Counted from the first letter of the stretch, positions 1 through 8,654 are shown. The stretch: 60,000 bases of DNA from Roseobacter sp. GAI101 (GCF_000156335.1 NZ_DS999215.1:199981-259980), one strand, 5' to 3'. The notes: a model not told the origin generated them from the sequence alone. Translations and numbers: made by a program.

Positions 1-471
1 ACGTCGCGCCAGACCCGACCAGCTTCGCGCCAAGGGCTCGCGCAGCACGTAAACCAGCTTGAGATCAGGGAACCCGTCGCGCATTGCGCGCAGTTGCGCA
101 TTGGTCATCCCGCTATAGGCATGGCAGATTTCACCGGACATCCTACCCGGCGGTGGGCGCATCAAGGATGCGTACCATCCATCGTTGCGAGGCATACAAT
201 AATAGCGGGCGAACCAAGTCAAATTGGACAGGGTCACCTGCCGTCGTCGCAGCAACCTATGCATCTTGCGCAATTCCAGAATGTCCCGATTATGCGCAAG
301 GGTTGCCATCAGTGACTTGTCGCTTGTCCTGACAAAATACCGCGTCGCCTTGAGAGGCGGCAGCCATATCTGGGGATGACGACGCAACGCATGGTACAGC
401 CATGTCGTGCCACATCGTTGTTCGCCAATACACAAGAACGCAGGATTTTGAGGCATAGTAAACGTCGGCAT
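1..471 (-). CDS. Sulfotransferase, N-terminal part (runs off the window start)
   Basis: The minus strand is open from an ATG at 471 to the window edge (157 codons, no stop). An in-frame TAA lies six codons upstream of that ATG, which supports the start. Residues 12-27 read CIGEQRCGTTWLYHAL, the 5'-phosphosulfate-binding loop of PAPS-dependent sulfotransferases. Further on, the segment LVYVLREPLARSWSG resembles the 3'-phosphate-binding R-x-P-x-x-R-x-x-S region of the same family. The enzyme should move sulfate from PAPS onto a hydroxyl or amine, probably of a glycan, since a glycosyltransferase is divergently transcribed next to it. The acceptor cannot be read from the sequence. The C-terminal part lies outside the window. 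Confidence 0.85.
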   Translation of the reverse strand, partial: MPTFTMPQNPAFLCIGEQRCGTTWLYHALRRHPQIWLPPLKATRYFVRTSDKSLMATLAHNRDILELRKMHRLLRRRQVTLSNLTWFARYYCMPRNDGWYASLMRPPPGRMSGEICHAYSGMTNAQLRAMRDGFPDLKLVYVLREPLARSWSGLARR

Positions 472-593
472 GCGATGACAAATCTCTTATGATGCCATGG
501 AAGATCAGTACGACATGTGATCTAGGCTTGCAACGATAACAATATATGCAGACAATTATGCAGGGTACCCTGCCCTGTTTCGGTCCTTAAAAA

Positions 594-1790
594 ATGGCTT
601 CATCCGTTCTCATCGTCGACCGTGTACCGCATCCTGTTTTCAACGGGGTCACCCGCTATATGGAAGAAACTGCGGCGCGCGCGGCGCTGGCGACAGACGA
701 TCTCGAGATCGCCGTTCTGTCGTGGGGGCTGCGCATGCGGCCCGATCTATGGAAACGCCTGAGCAACACGCGGCGCGCCCTTCCGGCGCGACTGGTTCAG
801 TTTAATCGCCAGTACCTCTACCCGATGGCAGAACGCCGGTGCCACGCTGACCTTTTGCATTTTCCGGCCCATGACGTCCCCTTGGAATGGCTCGGCACTA
901 GGCGAAAGTGCCTATTTTCGGTGCATGGTGCCGCCGCACAAGCTGCCCCGCAGTGGGACACCGACCCGAACCGGGCTGCAAGACTGCGCAGTTCGATTGC
1001 CCAAGCCAACGCAGACCACCATTTCTTTGTAACCTTTTCGCAATTCGCGAAAAATGAAATCATCGAACATTATCAAATTGCACCAGAAAGAATTGCAGTC
1101 ATTCCACATGGTGTGGATCACCAGCAGTTCCGTATCATTGACGCCGCACAGGTTACAGAATTTCGCAGGATCAAAGGGCTGGCAAAGCCCTATCTTCTAT
1201 ATGTCGGGCCCTGTGCGCCGCGCAAGAATGTCATGCGCATGATCGAAGCCTTCGCGAGCATGAAACGGCGCGGAGTTCTTACACATGATTTTGTCATAGC
1301 AGGGCGCAAACATCCAAATGAAAAAGACGTGGCGCACTTGGTCGAACGTGCAGGCATATCACAAAATGTCCGTTTCCTTGGCCCGCTTCCGAATGAACAA
1401 CTTCCATTGCTCTATAACGGAGCCAGCGCGTTTGCGTTCGTTTCGCTTTATGAGGGTTTTGGATTGCCCGTGCTCGAAGCCATGTCCTGCGGCACACCCG
1501 TCCTGACCAGTGCAAACTCGGCAACCAGGGAAATCGCGAAAGACGCAAGTTTGCTGGTTGCCGATCCGACAGACGTCGACGAAATCGCAGCCGGAATGGC
1601 CAGATTGCTTGAATACAGCGCAGAAAAGCTGAGTGAAATTTGCGACGCCGGGATACGACACGCCGCACAATTCACTTGGGAGGCTTCGGCCCAGAGACAC
1701 TGCACGCTCTACAAACGCCTCGTTGATGATGCGTCCACGCTGCAATCGGCTATCGCAACCAGAGGCTCAAGCACTGAAGGCTCCGGATAA
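594..1790 (+). CDS. Glycosyltransferase family 4 (GT-B fold)
   Basis: A 398-aa protein with GT4 architecture: a variable N-terminal acceptor half and a C-terminal nucleotide-sugar half. The latter starts near the YLLYVGPCAPRKN segment and carries the retaining-enzyme E-x7-E signature, EGFGLPVLEAMSCGTPV, with its first Glu at residue 287. No transmembrane helix is evident, so it is probably cytosolic or peripheral to the inner membrane. It is divergent from the sulfotransferase at 471, with 122 bp between the starts. Downstream lies insertion-sequence debris, so any former operon partner has been lost or moved. It probably adds one sugar in surface-polysaccharide assembly; donor and acceptor are unknown. 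Confidence 0.88.
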   Translation: MASSVLIVDRVPHPVFNGVTRYMEETAARAALATDDLEIAVLSWGLRMRPDLWKRLSNTRRALPARLVQFNRQYLYPMAERRCHADLLHFPAHDVPLEWLGTRRKCLFSVHGAAAQAAPQWDTDPNRAARLRSSIAQANADHHFFVTFSQFAKNEIIEHYQIAPERIAVIPHGVDHQQFRIIDAAQVTEFRRIKGLAKPYLLYVGPCAPRKNVMRMIEAFASMKRRGVLTHDFVIAGRKHPNEKDVAHLVERAGISQNVRFLGPLPNEQLPLLYNGASAFAFVSLYEGFGLPVLEAMSCGTPVLTSANSATREIAKDASLLVADPTDVDEIAAGMARLLEYSAEKLSEICDAGIRHAAQFTWEASAQRHCTLYKRLVDDASTLQSAIATRGSSTEGSG

Positions 1791-1963
1791 AACTTTGCGA
1801 CGAATGCGACAGTCAGCGCTTCCTGGAAACCTTGAGTGAAAAAGCGCAGCGCTTGCACCGGCATTGCCAACTTGAAGTGATCAGGCGGTGTCAGTCCGCA
1901 AAGGCGATTTTCTCAGGCAGGCATTTCGATCGCATAACCGTGCCACAGGTCGAAGGGTAATCC

Positions 1964-1980
1964 CCCCATTTTTAATGGGG
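1964..1980. repeat. Perfect 7-bp inverted repeat beside an IS remnant
   Basis: CCCCATT-TTT-AATGGGG is a perfect hairpin. It lies 14 bp beyond the stop codon of the IS3-family transposase remnant (minus strand, ending at 1995). It may be part of the old element's terminal region or a weak bidirectional terminator. No long T-tract follows on either strand. Confidence 0.5.
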
Positions 1981-1994
1981 CGCAGCCGTAGAAT

Positions 1995-2057
1995 TCACGC
2001 GGCTGTTTTCAGTTTCATTGCGGGTGTCATACCGCCGATCCCCATGTTGGGTCGCCT
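1995..2057 (-). pseudogene. C-terminal scrap of an IS3-family transposase (OrfB)
   Basis: On the minus strand this reads RRPNMGIGGMTPAMKLKTAA followed by TGA. It matches the recurrent C-terminus of one group of IS3-family integrase-type transposases, which usually ends with RPNMAIGGMTPAMKL plus a few residues. No coding similarity continues upstream, so only about 20 codons survive. It is evidence of an older insertion and deletion before the intact-ended IS at 2677. Confidence 0.7.
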
Positions 2058-2071
2058 CAATCCCCTCCCCA

Positions 2072-2676
2072 GATACTGCTGCAGCGATCATCGCCGTTGC
2101 TGAAGCGCTGCAACCCGACTTGGCACAGGACTTCCAAATCGATGGGCTGCGCCTGCGCCTTGAGATGGAGCACTCTTTTTGGCGGCTCAGATGCGACAGG
2201 CACCTGGGACTGGAAGCTGGCCTATGAGGCTTGCGAGGTGGCGCTTGTCCTCTTTTTGCGGAAATTCGGTCGCGCGCTGTTGGTCCTGGCTGGATCGCCT
2301 ACAGCCTTGCTGCCGATCCTTGCCAAAGTATCAAACCTGTTGCCAAATCATACCCGGCGGTCGGAAGAGATGGATCGCTTCCAGCAATCTAGCACCCCGC
2401 TGCCCATGGGGTTCGCGGCACTTACGGCCGCGCAGATATCCGCGCGCGATCTGGTCTTGGAGCCTTCAGCCGGGACTGGACTTCTAGCCATCTTGGCCAC
2501 GATCGCGGGCGGCAGCCTCGCGCTCAACGAACTTGCCGAGACCCGCGCCGATCTGCTGCGCCTTCTGTTTCCGGAATCCCCTGTCACCTGCTTTGTCGCC
2601 GCTCAGATCGACGATTACCTCGACGCGCACCTCCGCCCGAGTGTGATCCTGATGAATCCGCCGTTTTCCGCTCTGG
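2072..2676 (+). pseudogene. Strawberry-notch-like helicase/methylase, N-terminal fragment with frameshift, cut by an IS
   Basis: Two frames join into one recognisable N-terminus. Frame 2 gives residues like IAVAEALQPDLAQDFQIDG up to EMEHSF. Frame 3 then gives GGSDATGTWDWKLAYEACE and continues through the methylase-like motifs LEPSAGTGLLA and ILMNPPFSA. The switch falls in the T5 run at 2176-2180; removing one T restores a single frame. The alpha-proteobacterial strawberry-notch family has exactly this order of motifs, followed by a long helicase region. Here the reading ends at 2676, where the left end of the IS begins, and the helicase part does not reappear on the right side of the IS. The gene is therefore dead, being both frameshifted and truncated. 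Such genes are common on plasmids and genomic islands, suggesting this scar was part of a mobile region. Confidence 0.72.
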
Positions 2677-2702
2677 TGTCTGACGTCAGCGCCCTTGGGA
2701 CA
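2677..2702 (+). repeat. Left terminal inverted repeat of the IS3-family element
   Basis: Begins TGTC and ends TGGGACA. Compared with the reverse complement of 4237-4262, positions 1-4, 6, 8-12 and 20-26 are identical. Confidence 0.75.
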
Positions 2703-2761
2703 GATTTGAGGATTTGAATAAGGGAGGATTTCTGGTTCATCTTATCGATTAGGAGATCAAG

Positions 2762-3136
2762 ATGACGAAGAAGCCCCAGACGTCGAAAGACGCCGCCGAC
2801 AAGGTGGTTAAGAACATCCGCCGCAAGACCCGGCAAACCTATTCAGCTGAAGAGAAAATCCGCATTGTATTGGCAGGCTTGCGTGGTGAGGAAAGCATCT
2901 CGGTGCTATGCCGCCGGGAGGGTATTGCTGAGGGCCTGTATTACAGCTGGTCGAAGGAATTTCTCGAAGCTGGCAAGCGCCGGTTATCAGGCGATACGGC
3001 GCGGCAGGCCACATCGCCTGAGGTAAAGGATTTGCGTTCTGAGGCCTTGGCACTGAAAGAGTGCGTCGCTGATCTGACCCTTGAAAACCGTCTGCTCAAA
3101 AAAAGCATGACAGGGGCTGGGGAGTTCGAGGAATGA
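2762..3136 (+). CDS. IS3-family transposase OrfA
   Basis: 124 aa. Residues from about 25 (QTYSAEEKIRIVLAGLRGEE) form the helix-turn-helix typical of IS3/IS911 OrfA proteins. The C-terminal third (DLRSEALALKECVADLTLE) is a leucine-zipper-like helix used for multimerisation with OrfB or OrfAB. It probably binds the terminal repeats of the element. The stop codon overlaps the orfB start (ATGA, 3133-3136), which fits translational coupling. Confidence 0.85.
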   Translation: MTKKPQTSKDAADKVVKNIRRKTRQTYSAEEKIRIVLAGLRGEESISVLCRREGIAEGLYYSWSKEFLEAGKRRLSGDTARQATSPEVKDLRSEALALKECVADLTLENRLLKKSMTGAGEFEE

Positions 3137-3245
3137 GATACTCTGCGTCCGAGAAACTGGAGATCATCCGCACCGTGGAGGGATCGCATCTGCCGGTTAA
3201 GCAGACCCTCGACATGCTGGGCATCCCGCGCACGACATTCTATCG

Positions 3246-3288
3246 ACCTCTCTCACACATGCTACGCATGTGCTGCCGGTCAGCGGGA
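3246..3288 (+). repeat. 43-nt palindromic insert 1 in orfB
   Basis: Starts with CCTCTC near its left side and holds a perfect 7-bp stem, CACATGC-TAC-GCATGTG (3256-3272), followed by CTGCCGG. It separates transposase residues that are normally nearly adjacent (FYR and YDLYVDGG) and keeps the frame. It shares flank motifs and length with the block at 3589-3631. Confidence 0.55.
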
Positions 3289-3588
3289 TATGATCTCTAT
3301 GTCGATGGCGGCCTGGATGGGCTGGCTGATAGGTCCCCACGCCTAGGATCGGTCTGGAACCGCATCCCGGATGCCCGCCGTGATGACCTGATTGAGTTTG
3401 CGCTGGAACATGAGGCCCTGACCACACGGGAACTTGCCGTCAAATACACCGATGAGAAGCGGTATTTTGTCTCTGAATCATCGGCTTACCGTATTTTGAA
3501 AGCGGCTGATCTAATCACCGCACCGGACTACGTGGTGATCAAGGCCGCTGATGAGTTCAAAGACAAAACGGCGGCAATCAACGAGATG

Positions 3589-3631
3589 CTCCTCTCAGGC
3601 ATGTAAACATGCCCTGGCGGGCGAGGGGTAG
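3589..3631 (+). repeat. 43-nt palindromic insert 2 in orfB
   Basis: Contains CCTCTC, then a perfect 7-bp stem GGCATGT-AA-ACATGCC (3598-3613), then CTGGCGG. It introduces a TAA stop and a frame change in the transposase between INEM and TDFTYFK. It has the same length and a similar design to insert 1, but a different stem sequence. Confidence 0.55.
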
Positions 3632-4236
3632 ACCGACTTCACCTACTTCAAGATCATTGGCTGGGGTTGGTATTATCTCAGCACGATCTTGGACGATTAC
3701 AGCCGCTACATCATCGCCTGGAAGCTCTGCACCACTATGCGGGCCGAAGATGTGACAGACACGATTGAACTGGCTCTGACAGTATCAGGCTGCGACCAGG
3801 CGGTTGTGCGGCACAAGCCACGTCTGCTCAGCGACAACGGCTCATGCTACATCTCAGGCGATCTGGCCAAGTGGTTGGAGGATCAGAAAATGACGCATGT
3901 CCGCGGCGCGCCATTCCACCCGCAGACCCAAGGCAAGATCGAACGCTGGCACCAGACCATGAAGAACCGCGTGCTGTTGGAAAACTACTATCTGCCCGGC
4001 GATCTCGAACGCCAAATCGGGGCCTTCGTCGATTACTACAACAACCAACGCTACCACGAGAGCCTGAACAACGTCACACCGGCCGACGTCTACTTCGGGC
4101 GAGACAAATCCATTCTGAGAGAAAGGGCAAAGATCAAGAAACAGACAATCCGACAACGCCGCTTGCAACATCAAAAACAAGCAGCATAATCAATCATACA
4201 AACGAGCCAGAGCCTCCAATGCTCAAGCCGCTCTGA

Positions 4237-4262
4237 TGTCCCATTTTATATGACGACGGACA
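4237..4262 (-). repeat. Right terminal inverted repeat of the IS3-family element
   Basis: Its reverse complement begins TGTC and ends TGGGACA, pairing with the left repeat at 2677-2702. It lies 80 bp upstream of the GH8 gene start. Confidence 0.75.
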
Positions 4263-4341
4263 GTCCCAGAGATGCAAAACCCGAGATCAAAATGCCAAGC
4301 TATCACCGGCAAAGCCTCAGATGACACCGAGCACAGATTAG

Positions 4342-5397
4342 ATGATGAATCGCCGCACTGTAATTCGCTCCATGATGCTCTCCATGGTTTCGACGGCTCC
4401 ATCACTGTCTGGATACGCTCTGGCAGATGAACTGGTGGCTGGTCCGCCCGAATGGTCTGATTGGAAATCAAGGTTTCTGTCCCAAGACGGTCGGGTGATC
4501 GATGATGAAAACGGCAAGATCAGTCATTCCGAAGGTCAGGCCTTTGGCGCGTTTCTGGCGCAGGCTTATGGTGACCGCGCTGCTTTTGAATGCATCGAAA
4601 ACTGGACGAAGGCCAACCTCTTGGTGCGGCAGGACCATTTGATGGCCTGGCGTTGGCGAGAAAGTGAAGCAGTTGGCGGCGACGACTGGCATTCTGCGAC
4701 TGATGGAGATCTTTTCAGAGCCTGGGCCTTGCTGCGTGCTAGGCGGGACTTTGGCTGGATTGGGAGCGATGAGAGCGCCGAGAATATTGTTCGCGACATT
4801 GCTGCCCTGTGTCTGCGACCGGATCCGCGCGCGCCACACTTCCTGCTGCTGACCCCGGGCGCAGAAGCGCGCGCCAATCCTGACCGTGTGTTATTCAATC
4901 CCTCCTACGTGATGCCACGCGCTTTGCGCGCGTTGGGTGCCGCGTTTGATGAACCCCGTCTGATTGCGGCAGCAGATCATGGCGAATCCGTGCTGGCCGA
5001 ACTTGCCGCACTTGGACCTGTGCCCGACTGGGTGGATGTGACCAGCGACGGTTTTGCGCCGCCGCAGGAGCATGACGTTCGTTCCGGATATGACGCATTG
5101 CGTGTCCCGCTGTATCTGGTTTGGTCGGGAAACCAGAGCCATCCGGCCGTAGAACGTGCACGGCAGACTTTTGAATTGTCGGGCATCGCCGGTCATTTGG
5201 CAGTTGTTGTCGCTGCCAATGAAGATGTGCTGGCGCAGAGCAATTCACCGGGCTATCAGGCAATCGCAGCCTTGGCGTCCTGCGCGGCGGATCAAGATCG
5301 GGATGATGCTGTTCATCTCCAGACGTACTATCCGGCAACGGTCGAGCTACTTGCACGAATTGCAGGCAAAGAAGCCACACCTTGCAACTTGCCTTAG
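4342..5397 (+). CDS. Glycoside hydrolase family 8 endoglucanase (BcsZ-like)
   Basis: 351 aa with an N-terminal export signal (NRRTVIRSMML... to ALA near residue 28); the twin Arg makes a Tat-type signal possible. The mature protein carries GH8 hallmarks: HSEGQAFG with the presumed acid catalyst Glu64, and SATDGDLFRAW with Asp121/Asp123. GH8 enzymes cut beta-1,4 or mixed beta-glucans with inversion, and in cellulose operons BcsZ trims or edits the nascent polymer in the periplasm. It leads a gene row with an HlyD-like protein (5500) and a beta-glucan synthase (6674), so the substrate is probably the polymer they make. The IS right end lies only 80 bp upstream and may have replaced the native promoter. 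Confidence 0.85.
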   Translation: MMNRRTVIRSMMLSMVSTAPSLSGYALADELVAGPPEWSDWKSRFLSQDGRVIDDENGKISHSEGQAFGAFLAQAYGDRAAFECIENWTKANLLVRQDHLMAWRWRESEAVGGDDWHSATDGDLFRAWALLRARRDFGWIGSDESAENIVRDIAALCLRPDPRAPHFLLLTPGAEARANPDRVLFNPSYVMPRALRALGAAFDEPRLIAAADHGESVLAELAALGPVPDWVDVTSDGFAPPQEHDVRSGYDALRVPLYLVWSGNQSHPAVERARQTFELSGIAGHLAVVVAANEDVLAQSNSPGYQAIAALASCAADQDRDDAVHLQTYYPATVELLARIAGKEATPCNLP

Positions 5398-5499
5398 ACC
5401 AAACCAGAGGGCGCTCGCCAGGGTAGTATCGCTAAGATAGGAAAACGGGTATGTAGTCGGGTGAGTACATCACCTTAAGGCTGTGTCGAAAGGACCCAA

Positions 5500-6669
5500 A
5501 TGAAGTATTCTCGTCTCCTCCTCGGTACACTTGTGATCGTGTTTGCGCTCTGGATCATCGTGGCAGAGCAAATGTCCGGAACCAGTGCCAATGCGTTTGT
5601 CAACGCACGGCTTGTGACCGTCCGCAGCGACGTGGCGGGACAAATCGCCATTCCATCGCGCGCCCTCGGTGCCCGGGTCGGTAAAGGCGAGGTTGTCGCC
5701 TCGATGACCGACCCGCTGGTTGACACGATCCGTCTGAATGACCTGCTGATGGAACAGGCGTTCCTCGTCTCTGAACGCGCGCGCCTAGAGGGGTATCAAG
5801 AGGCGACTGAAGCGATCCTTGAACTTCTGGAGAAGCGCTCCGAGGTCTACTCCGTTCATCGGATCGAAGAGTTGAAGATACGGCTTGATCATGCGCGCCA
5901 GAGGCTGGCACTGATAGAGGGCCAGGCGGATCAAGAGAGCGATCTGAATGAAGCGCTGGATGCCGTTGGGGCGGTCACGGACGCGCTGCCCGGCGAAACG
6001 CGGTTTCCGGCGCTGGCACGTGATCATGCCCGCGAACGTGTGGAGGTTCTTGAAGTGGCCCTGCGCGCGGCAGAAGACGGTGTGTTCCTTGGGGATGGTT
6101 ACAACGACGCCCCGAATGCGCAGCAGCGCGCCGTGGAATTGCGCAGCGAGGTTGCAGCCACCGCAGCTGCCATGGCGGACGTAGAAGGCCGCCAAGAGGC
6201 CGTTGCGGCACGCGTCGCACTGGAGCGGCAACGGGTCAATGGGCTTACCGGAGGGGATCTTGCGTCACCCGTCGATGGAATGCTCTGGGAGGTGCTTGCG
6301 GCTGATGGTGAGCATCTTGAACGCGGAGATCCGGTGCTGAAACTGGTCGATTGCGGGTCGGTAATTGTCAGCCTTTCGGTCAGCGAACGCCTATATAATT
6401 CATTGGAATTGGGCCAGGCGGCCGAGTTTCGCCCGCTGGGCGAAACCCGCGTTTTCAACGCCACTGTGTCGCGACTGGCCGGGGCGGGAGCGGCAACGAT
6501 CTATCGCAACCTTGCCGTTGCACCCGGCCAGAAGCATCTCGAACGATACGACGTTACGTTGCAGGTGAGCGGGCTAACCGACGTGCCCGGGCTATCATGC
6601 GGTATCGGTCGCACCGGTCGGGTATTCTTTGAACGGCGCCCGCTTGACTGGCTGCGCCGAGTGTTCTGA
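5500..6669 (+). CDS. HlyD-like membrane fusion protein of a beta-glucan synthase operon (BgsB-like)
   Basis: 389 aa: one N-terminal membrane anchor (about 5-22), a first half lipoyl/barrel-sandwich segment (about 39-70), a long coiled-coil hairpin (about 80-150 and 205-245), the second half of the barrel-sandwich domain (LASPVDGMLWEVLAADGEHL), then a beta-barrel tail. An AAGGA lies just before the ATG. Its gene ends 4 bp before the synthase start. Pairing of an HlyD-like protein with a processive GT2, in place of BcsB, is the arrangement of bgsBA for mixed-linkage beta-glucan in Sinorhizobium. A periplasmic role guiding the glucan is inferred from that likeness and not shown by sequence alone. 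Confidence 0.75.
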   Translation: MKYSRLLLGTLVIVFALWIIVAEQMSGTSANAFVNARLVTVRSDVAGQIAIPSRALGARVGKGEVVASMTDPLVDTIRLNDLLMEQAFLVSERARLEGYQEATEAILELLEKRSEVYSVHRIEELKIRLDHARQRLALIEGQADQESDLNEALDAVGAVTDALPGETRFPALARDHARERVEVLEVALRAAEDGVFLGDGYNDAPNAQQRAVELRSEVAATAAAMADVEGRQEAVAARVALERQRVNGLTGGDLASPVDGMLWEVLAADGEHLERGDPVLKLVDCGSVIVSLSVSERLYNSLELGQAAEFRPLGETRVFNATVSRLAGAGAATIYRNLAVAPGQKHLERYDVTLQVSGLTDVPGLSCGIGRTGRVFFERRPLDWLRRVF

Positions 6670-6673
6670 ACAC

Positions 6674-8653
6674 ATGCCCTATCCCCACCTGAGCGAAGTC
6701 CAGTCGAGCTTCATCCTCGTGATGTTGTTGTCCGGGCTGGGGCTTGTGCTACCGTATGTCCTGAACCGCGAAAAGACACTTCATCGCGCACTTTTGCTGA
6801 TGGCGGCAGGGCTTTTGGCGGCCAGATATGCCTTTTGGCGCATAACAGAGACGGTGGCACCGTTCGGTTTCACCCTCGACATGCTGGCAAGCTGGTCTCT
6901 TCTGGCATTGGAAATGCTGGCACTTGTCGGATCAGCGAGTGCGTTCGTGATCATGTCCCGGGTCAAGTTCCGGAGCGAGGAAGCGACAAAATACGCCGGA
7001 TGGTGGGGGTCGAAGAACCCGAGGGTTGCCATTCTGATCGCTACCTACAACGAGACCCTTGATGTGCTGGAACGCACGATCATCGGTGCCAAGTCGCTTC
7101 GGTACGAAAACAAGGAGGTCGTCATCCTTGATGACGGCCGTCGTGATTGGCTGCGCGATTATTGTGCGAAGCAGGGCGTCCGATATGTGCGGCGCCCGGA
7201 CAACAAGGGCTCCAAGGCAGGAAACATCAACTACACGCTGGGCCTGCTTGCCAGCGAATTTGTTCCGCCTGACTTCATTGCCGTGCTGGATGCGGATTTC
7301 GTGCCTCACCGAGGATTCATCTCGCGGTCAATGGCGCTTTTCCATGATCCCAAGGTGGGTCTGGTCCAGACACCGCAGCACTTTTTCAACGCCGATCCGA
7401 TCCAGCACAATCTGGGGCTGAGCCGGTCCTACCCGGACGAACAGCGGTTCTTTTTCGATCACATGCAGCCGGCGCGCGACGGGTGGGGGATCGCGTTCTG
7501 TTGCGGCACGTCGTCCATGGTGCGCTGGTCGGCGGTGCAGGATGTCGGCGGCTTCCCGACCGAGAGCATCACCGAAGACTTCATGCTGACCCTGACGTTG
7601 CAGAATTCGGGCTGGAAAACAGTCTATCTGGATGAACCGCTGACCGAGGGGCTCGCGCCGGAGGGGCTAAAGGAATACGTGACCCAGCGGGCGCGCTGGT
7701 GTCTTGGCCTCATGCAGATCGCACGGTCTAAACTGGGTCCCTTGAGCCACAACAAGCTGCGGCTTCGTGATCGCTGGAGTGTACTGGATTCGATTTTCTA
7801 CTGGATGACGACTTTTCCATTCCGTCTGGCCGCGATTGTCTATCCGCTGCTTTACTGGTTCGGCAACATTACCGTCGTCGATGCCCGCCTGCCGGATGTG
7901 ATCAGCTATTTCGGCGCATATTACATCTGGATTCTGGTCGTCCTGAATATCCTGAGCCGCGGCATGGTCGTTCCCATCCTCAACGATGTCAGCCAGCTGA
8001 TCGGTGCGATCCCGATCACCCGCGCGGCTGTCGTTGGCCTGATCAAACCCAAGGGACATCCGTTCAGCGTGACGGCCAAAGGCGGGGACCGCACCAAGAT
8101 CCTGGTTCAGTGGCGCATGATGGCCCCATTTGCGGTATTGCTTTGCCTAACGTTGCTGGGGTTGGTGATCGGAATATTTTCCGACCGCTTTGCCTTTAGC
8201 GACGCCGGAGACGGAAAATGGGTGGTGCTTTTCTGGACCATCTACAACCTCTTTGTCCTGAGCGTCACGATCATTGCCTGTATTGAGCTGCCGCGCCAGG
8301 AACGGCATATCGCGGACGAACCCGAGCGTGCCACCTTCACGACGTCAGATCGCAGCCGGGATTTGTGGATCACCTCGCTCAAGTCTGATTCGGTGCGTAT
8401 ACGCGGTATCCCCTATCCCGAAGGCATGAAGGGCAGTCTGCGGATCAAGGATATCGGCGACGTGGACGCCTATGTGATCGCACAGCTTCCTGATGGGGCG
8501 CGTCTGAAACTTCTGCCGACGGACGATCAACGCGAAGCGCTGTTGCTGCGTCTTTACGCAGAAGACAACATGCCGGGGGTCGCGCGGGTGCGCACCTCTG
8601 CGATGCTGTCGGACATCGCCCGGCGTCTGTCGTTCAATTCGAAGTCGTCGTGA
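6674..8653 (+). CDS. Processive family 2 beta-glucan synthase (BgsA/BcsA-like)
   Basis: 659 aa from the ATG at 6674. Two N-terminal membrane helices precede a cytosolic GT2 domain with all motifs of processive synthases: DDG (153-155), DAD (206-208), TED (300-302) and QRARW (338-342). Further helices follow (about 375-530) and a cytosolic C-terminal domain of about 120 residues. That tail begins RQERHIADEPER, keeping the RQxR of a PilZ domain, but the later Arg and the D-x-S-x-x-G motif are not recognisable. UDP-glucose is the expected donor and a beta-1,4 or mixed 1,3/1,4 glucan the product. The degenerate PilZ tail, HlyD partner and lack of BcsB favour BgsA over cellulose synthase. c-di-GMP control is likely by family precedent. 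Confidence 0.82.
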   Translation: MPYPHLSEVQSSFILVMLLSGLGLVLPYVLNREKTLHRALLLMAAGLLAARYAFWRITETVAPFGFTLDMLASWSLLALEMLALVGSASAFVIMSRVKFRSEEATKYAGWWGSKNPRVAILIATYNETLDVLERTIIGAKSLRYENKEVVILDDGRRDWLRDYCAKQGVRYVRRPDNKGSKAGNINYTLGLLASEFVPPDFIAVLDADFVPHRGFISRSMALFHDPKVGLVQTPQHFFNADPIQHNLGLSRSYPDEQRFFFDHMQPARDGWGIAFCCGTSSMVRWSAVQDVGGFPTESITEDFMLTLTLQNSGWKTVYLDEPLTEGLAPEGLKEYVTQRARWCLGLMQIARSKLGPLSHNKLRLRDRWSVLDSIFYWMTTFPFRLAAIVYPLLYWFGNITVVDARLPDVISYFGAYYIWILVVLNILSRGMVVPILNDVSQLIGAIPITRAAVVGLIKPKGHPFSVTAKGGDRTKILVQWRMMAPFAVLLCLTLLGLVIGIFSDRFAFSDAGDGKWVVLFWTIYNLFVLSVTIIACIELPRQERHIADEPERATFTTSDRSRDLWITSLKSDSVRIRGIPYPEGMKGSLRIKDIGDVDAYVIAQLPDGARLKLLPTDDQREALLLRLYAEDNMPGVARVRTSAMLSDIARRLSFNSKSS

Positions 8654-8654
8654 T

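Larger units (their letters stand above)
3133..4189 (+). pseudogene. IS3-family transposase OrfB, interrupted
   Basis: A DDE-integrase-type transposase. Its N-terminal part reads to an in-frame stop at 3606, and the catalytic part resumes after it. The resumed sequence starts TDFTYFKIIGWGW at 3632, then LDDYSRYIIAW, LLSDNGSCY (second Asp) and GKIERWHQTMKN (Glu), ending at 4189. The break is caused by a 43-nt block (3589-3631) that replaces the expected codons after INEM and brings a TAA. A second 43-nt block at 3246-3288 adds about 13 codons (PLSHMLRMCCRSAG) between FYR and YDLYVDGG. Without these blocks the gene would be a continuous orfB of normal length. A functional transposase is unlikely. 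Confidence 0.8.
2677..4262 (+). mobile_element. IS3-family insertion sequence, 1586 bp
   Basis: The element contains an orfA/orfB transposase pair and is bounded by imperfect 26-bp inverted repeats at 2677-2702 and 4237-4262. These match at 17 of 26 positions, with TGTC outermost and TGGGACA innermost. The flanking bases (CTGG on the left, GTCC on the right) do not form a target-site duplication. The left neighbour is a cut helicase gene and the right neighbour is an unrelated operon, so the element has probably mediated a deletion or rearrangement. OrfB is interrupted, so the copy is probably not autonomous. Confidence 0.82.

Noticed and set aside
4342..8653. A standard bacterial cellulose (bcsABZC) operon
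   Set aside because: No BcsB or BcsC is present and an HlyD-like protein takes the middle place. The synthase tail lacks a full PilZ motif.
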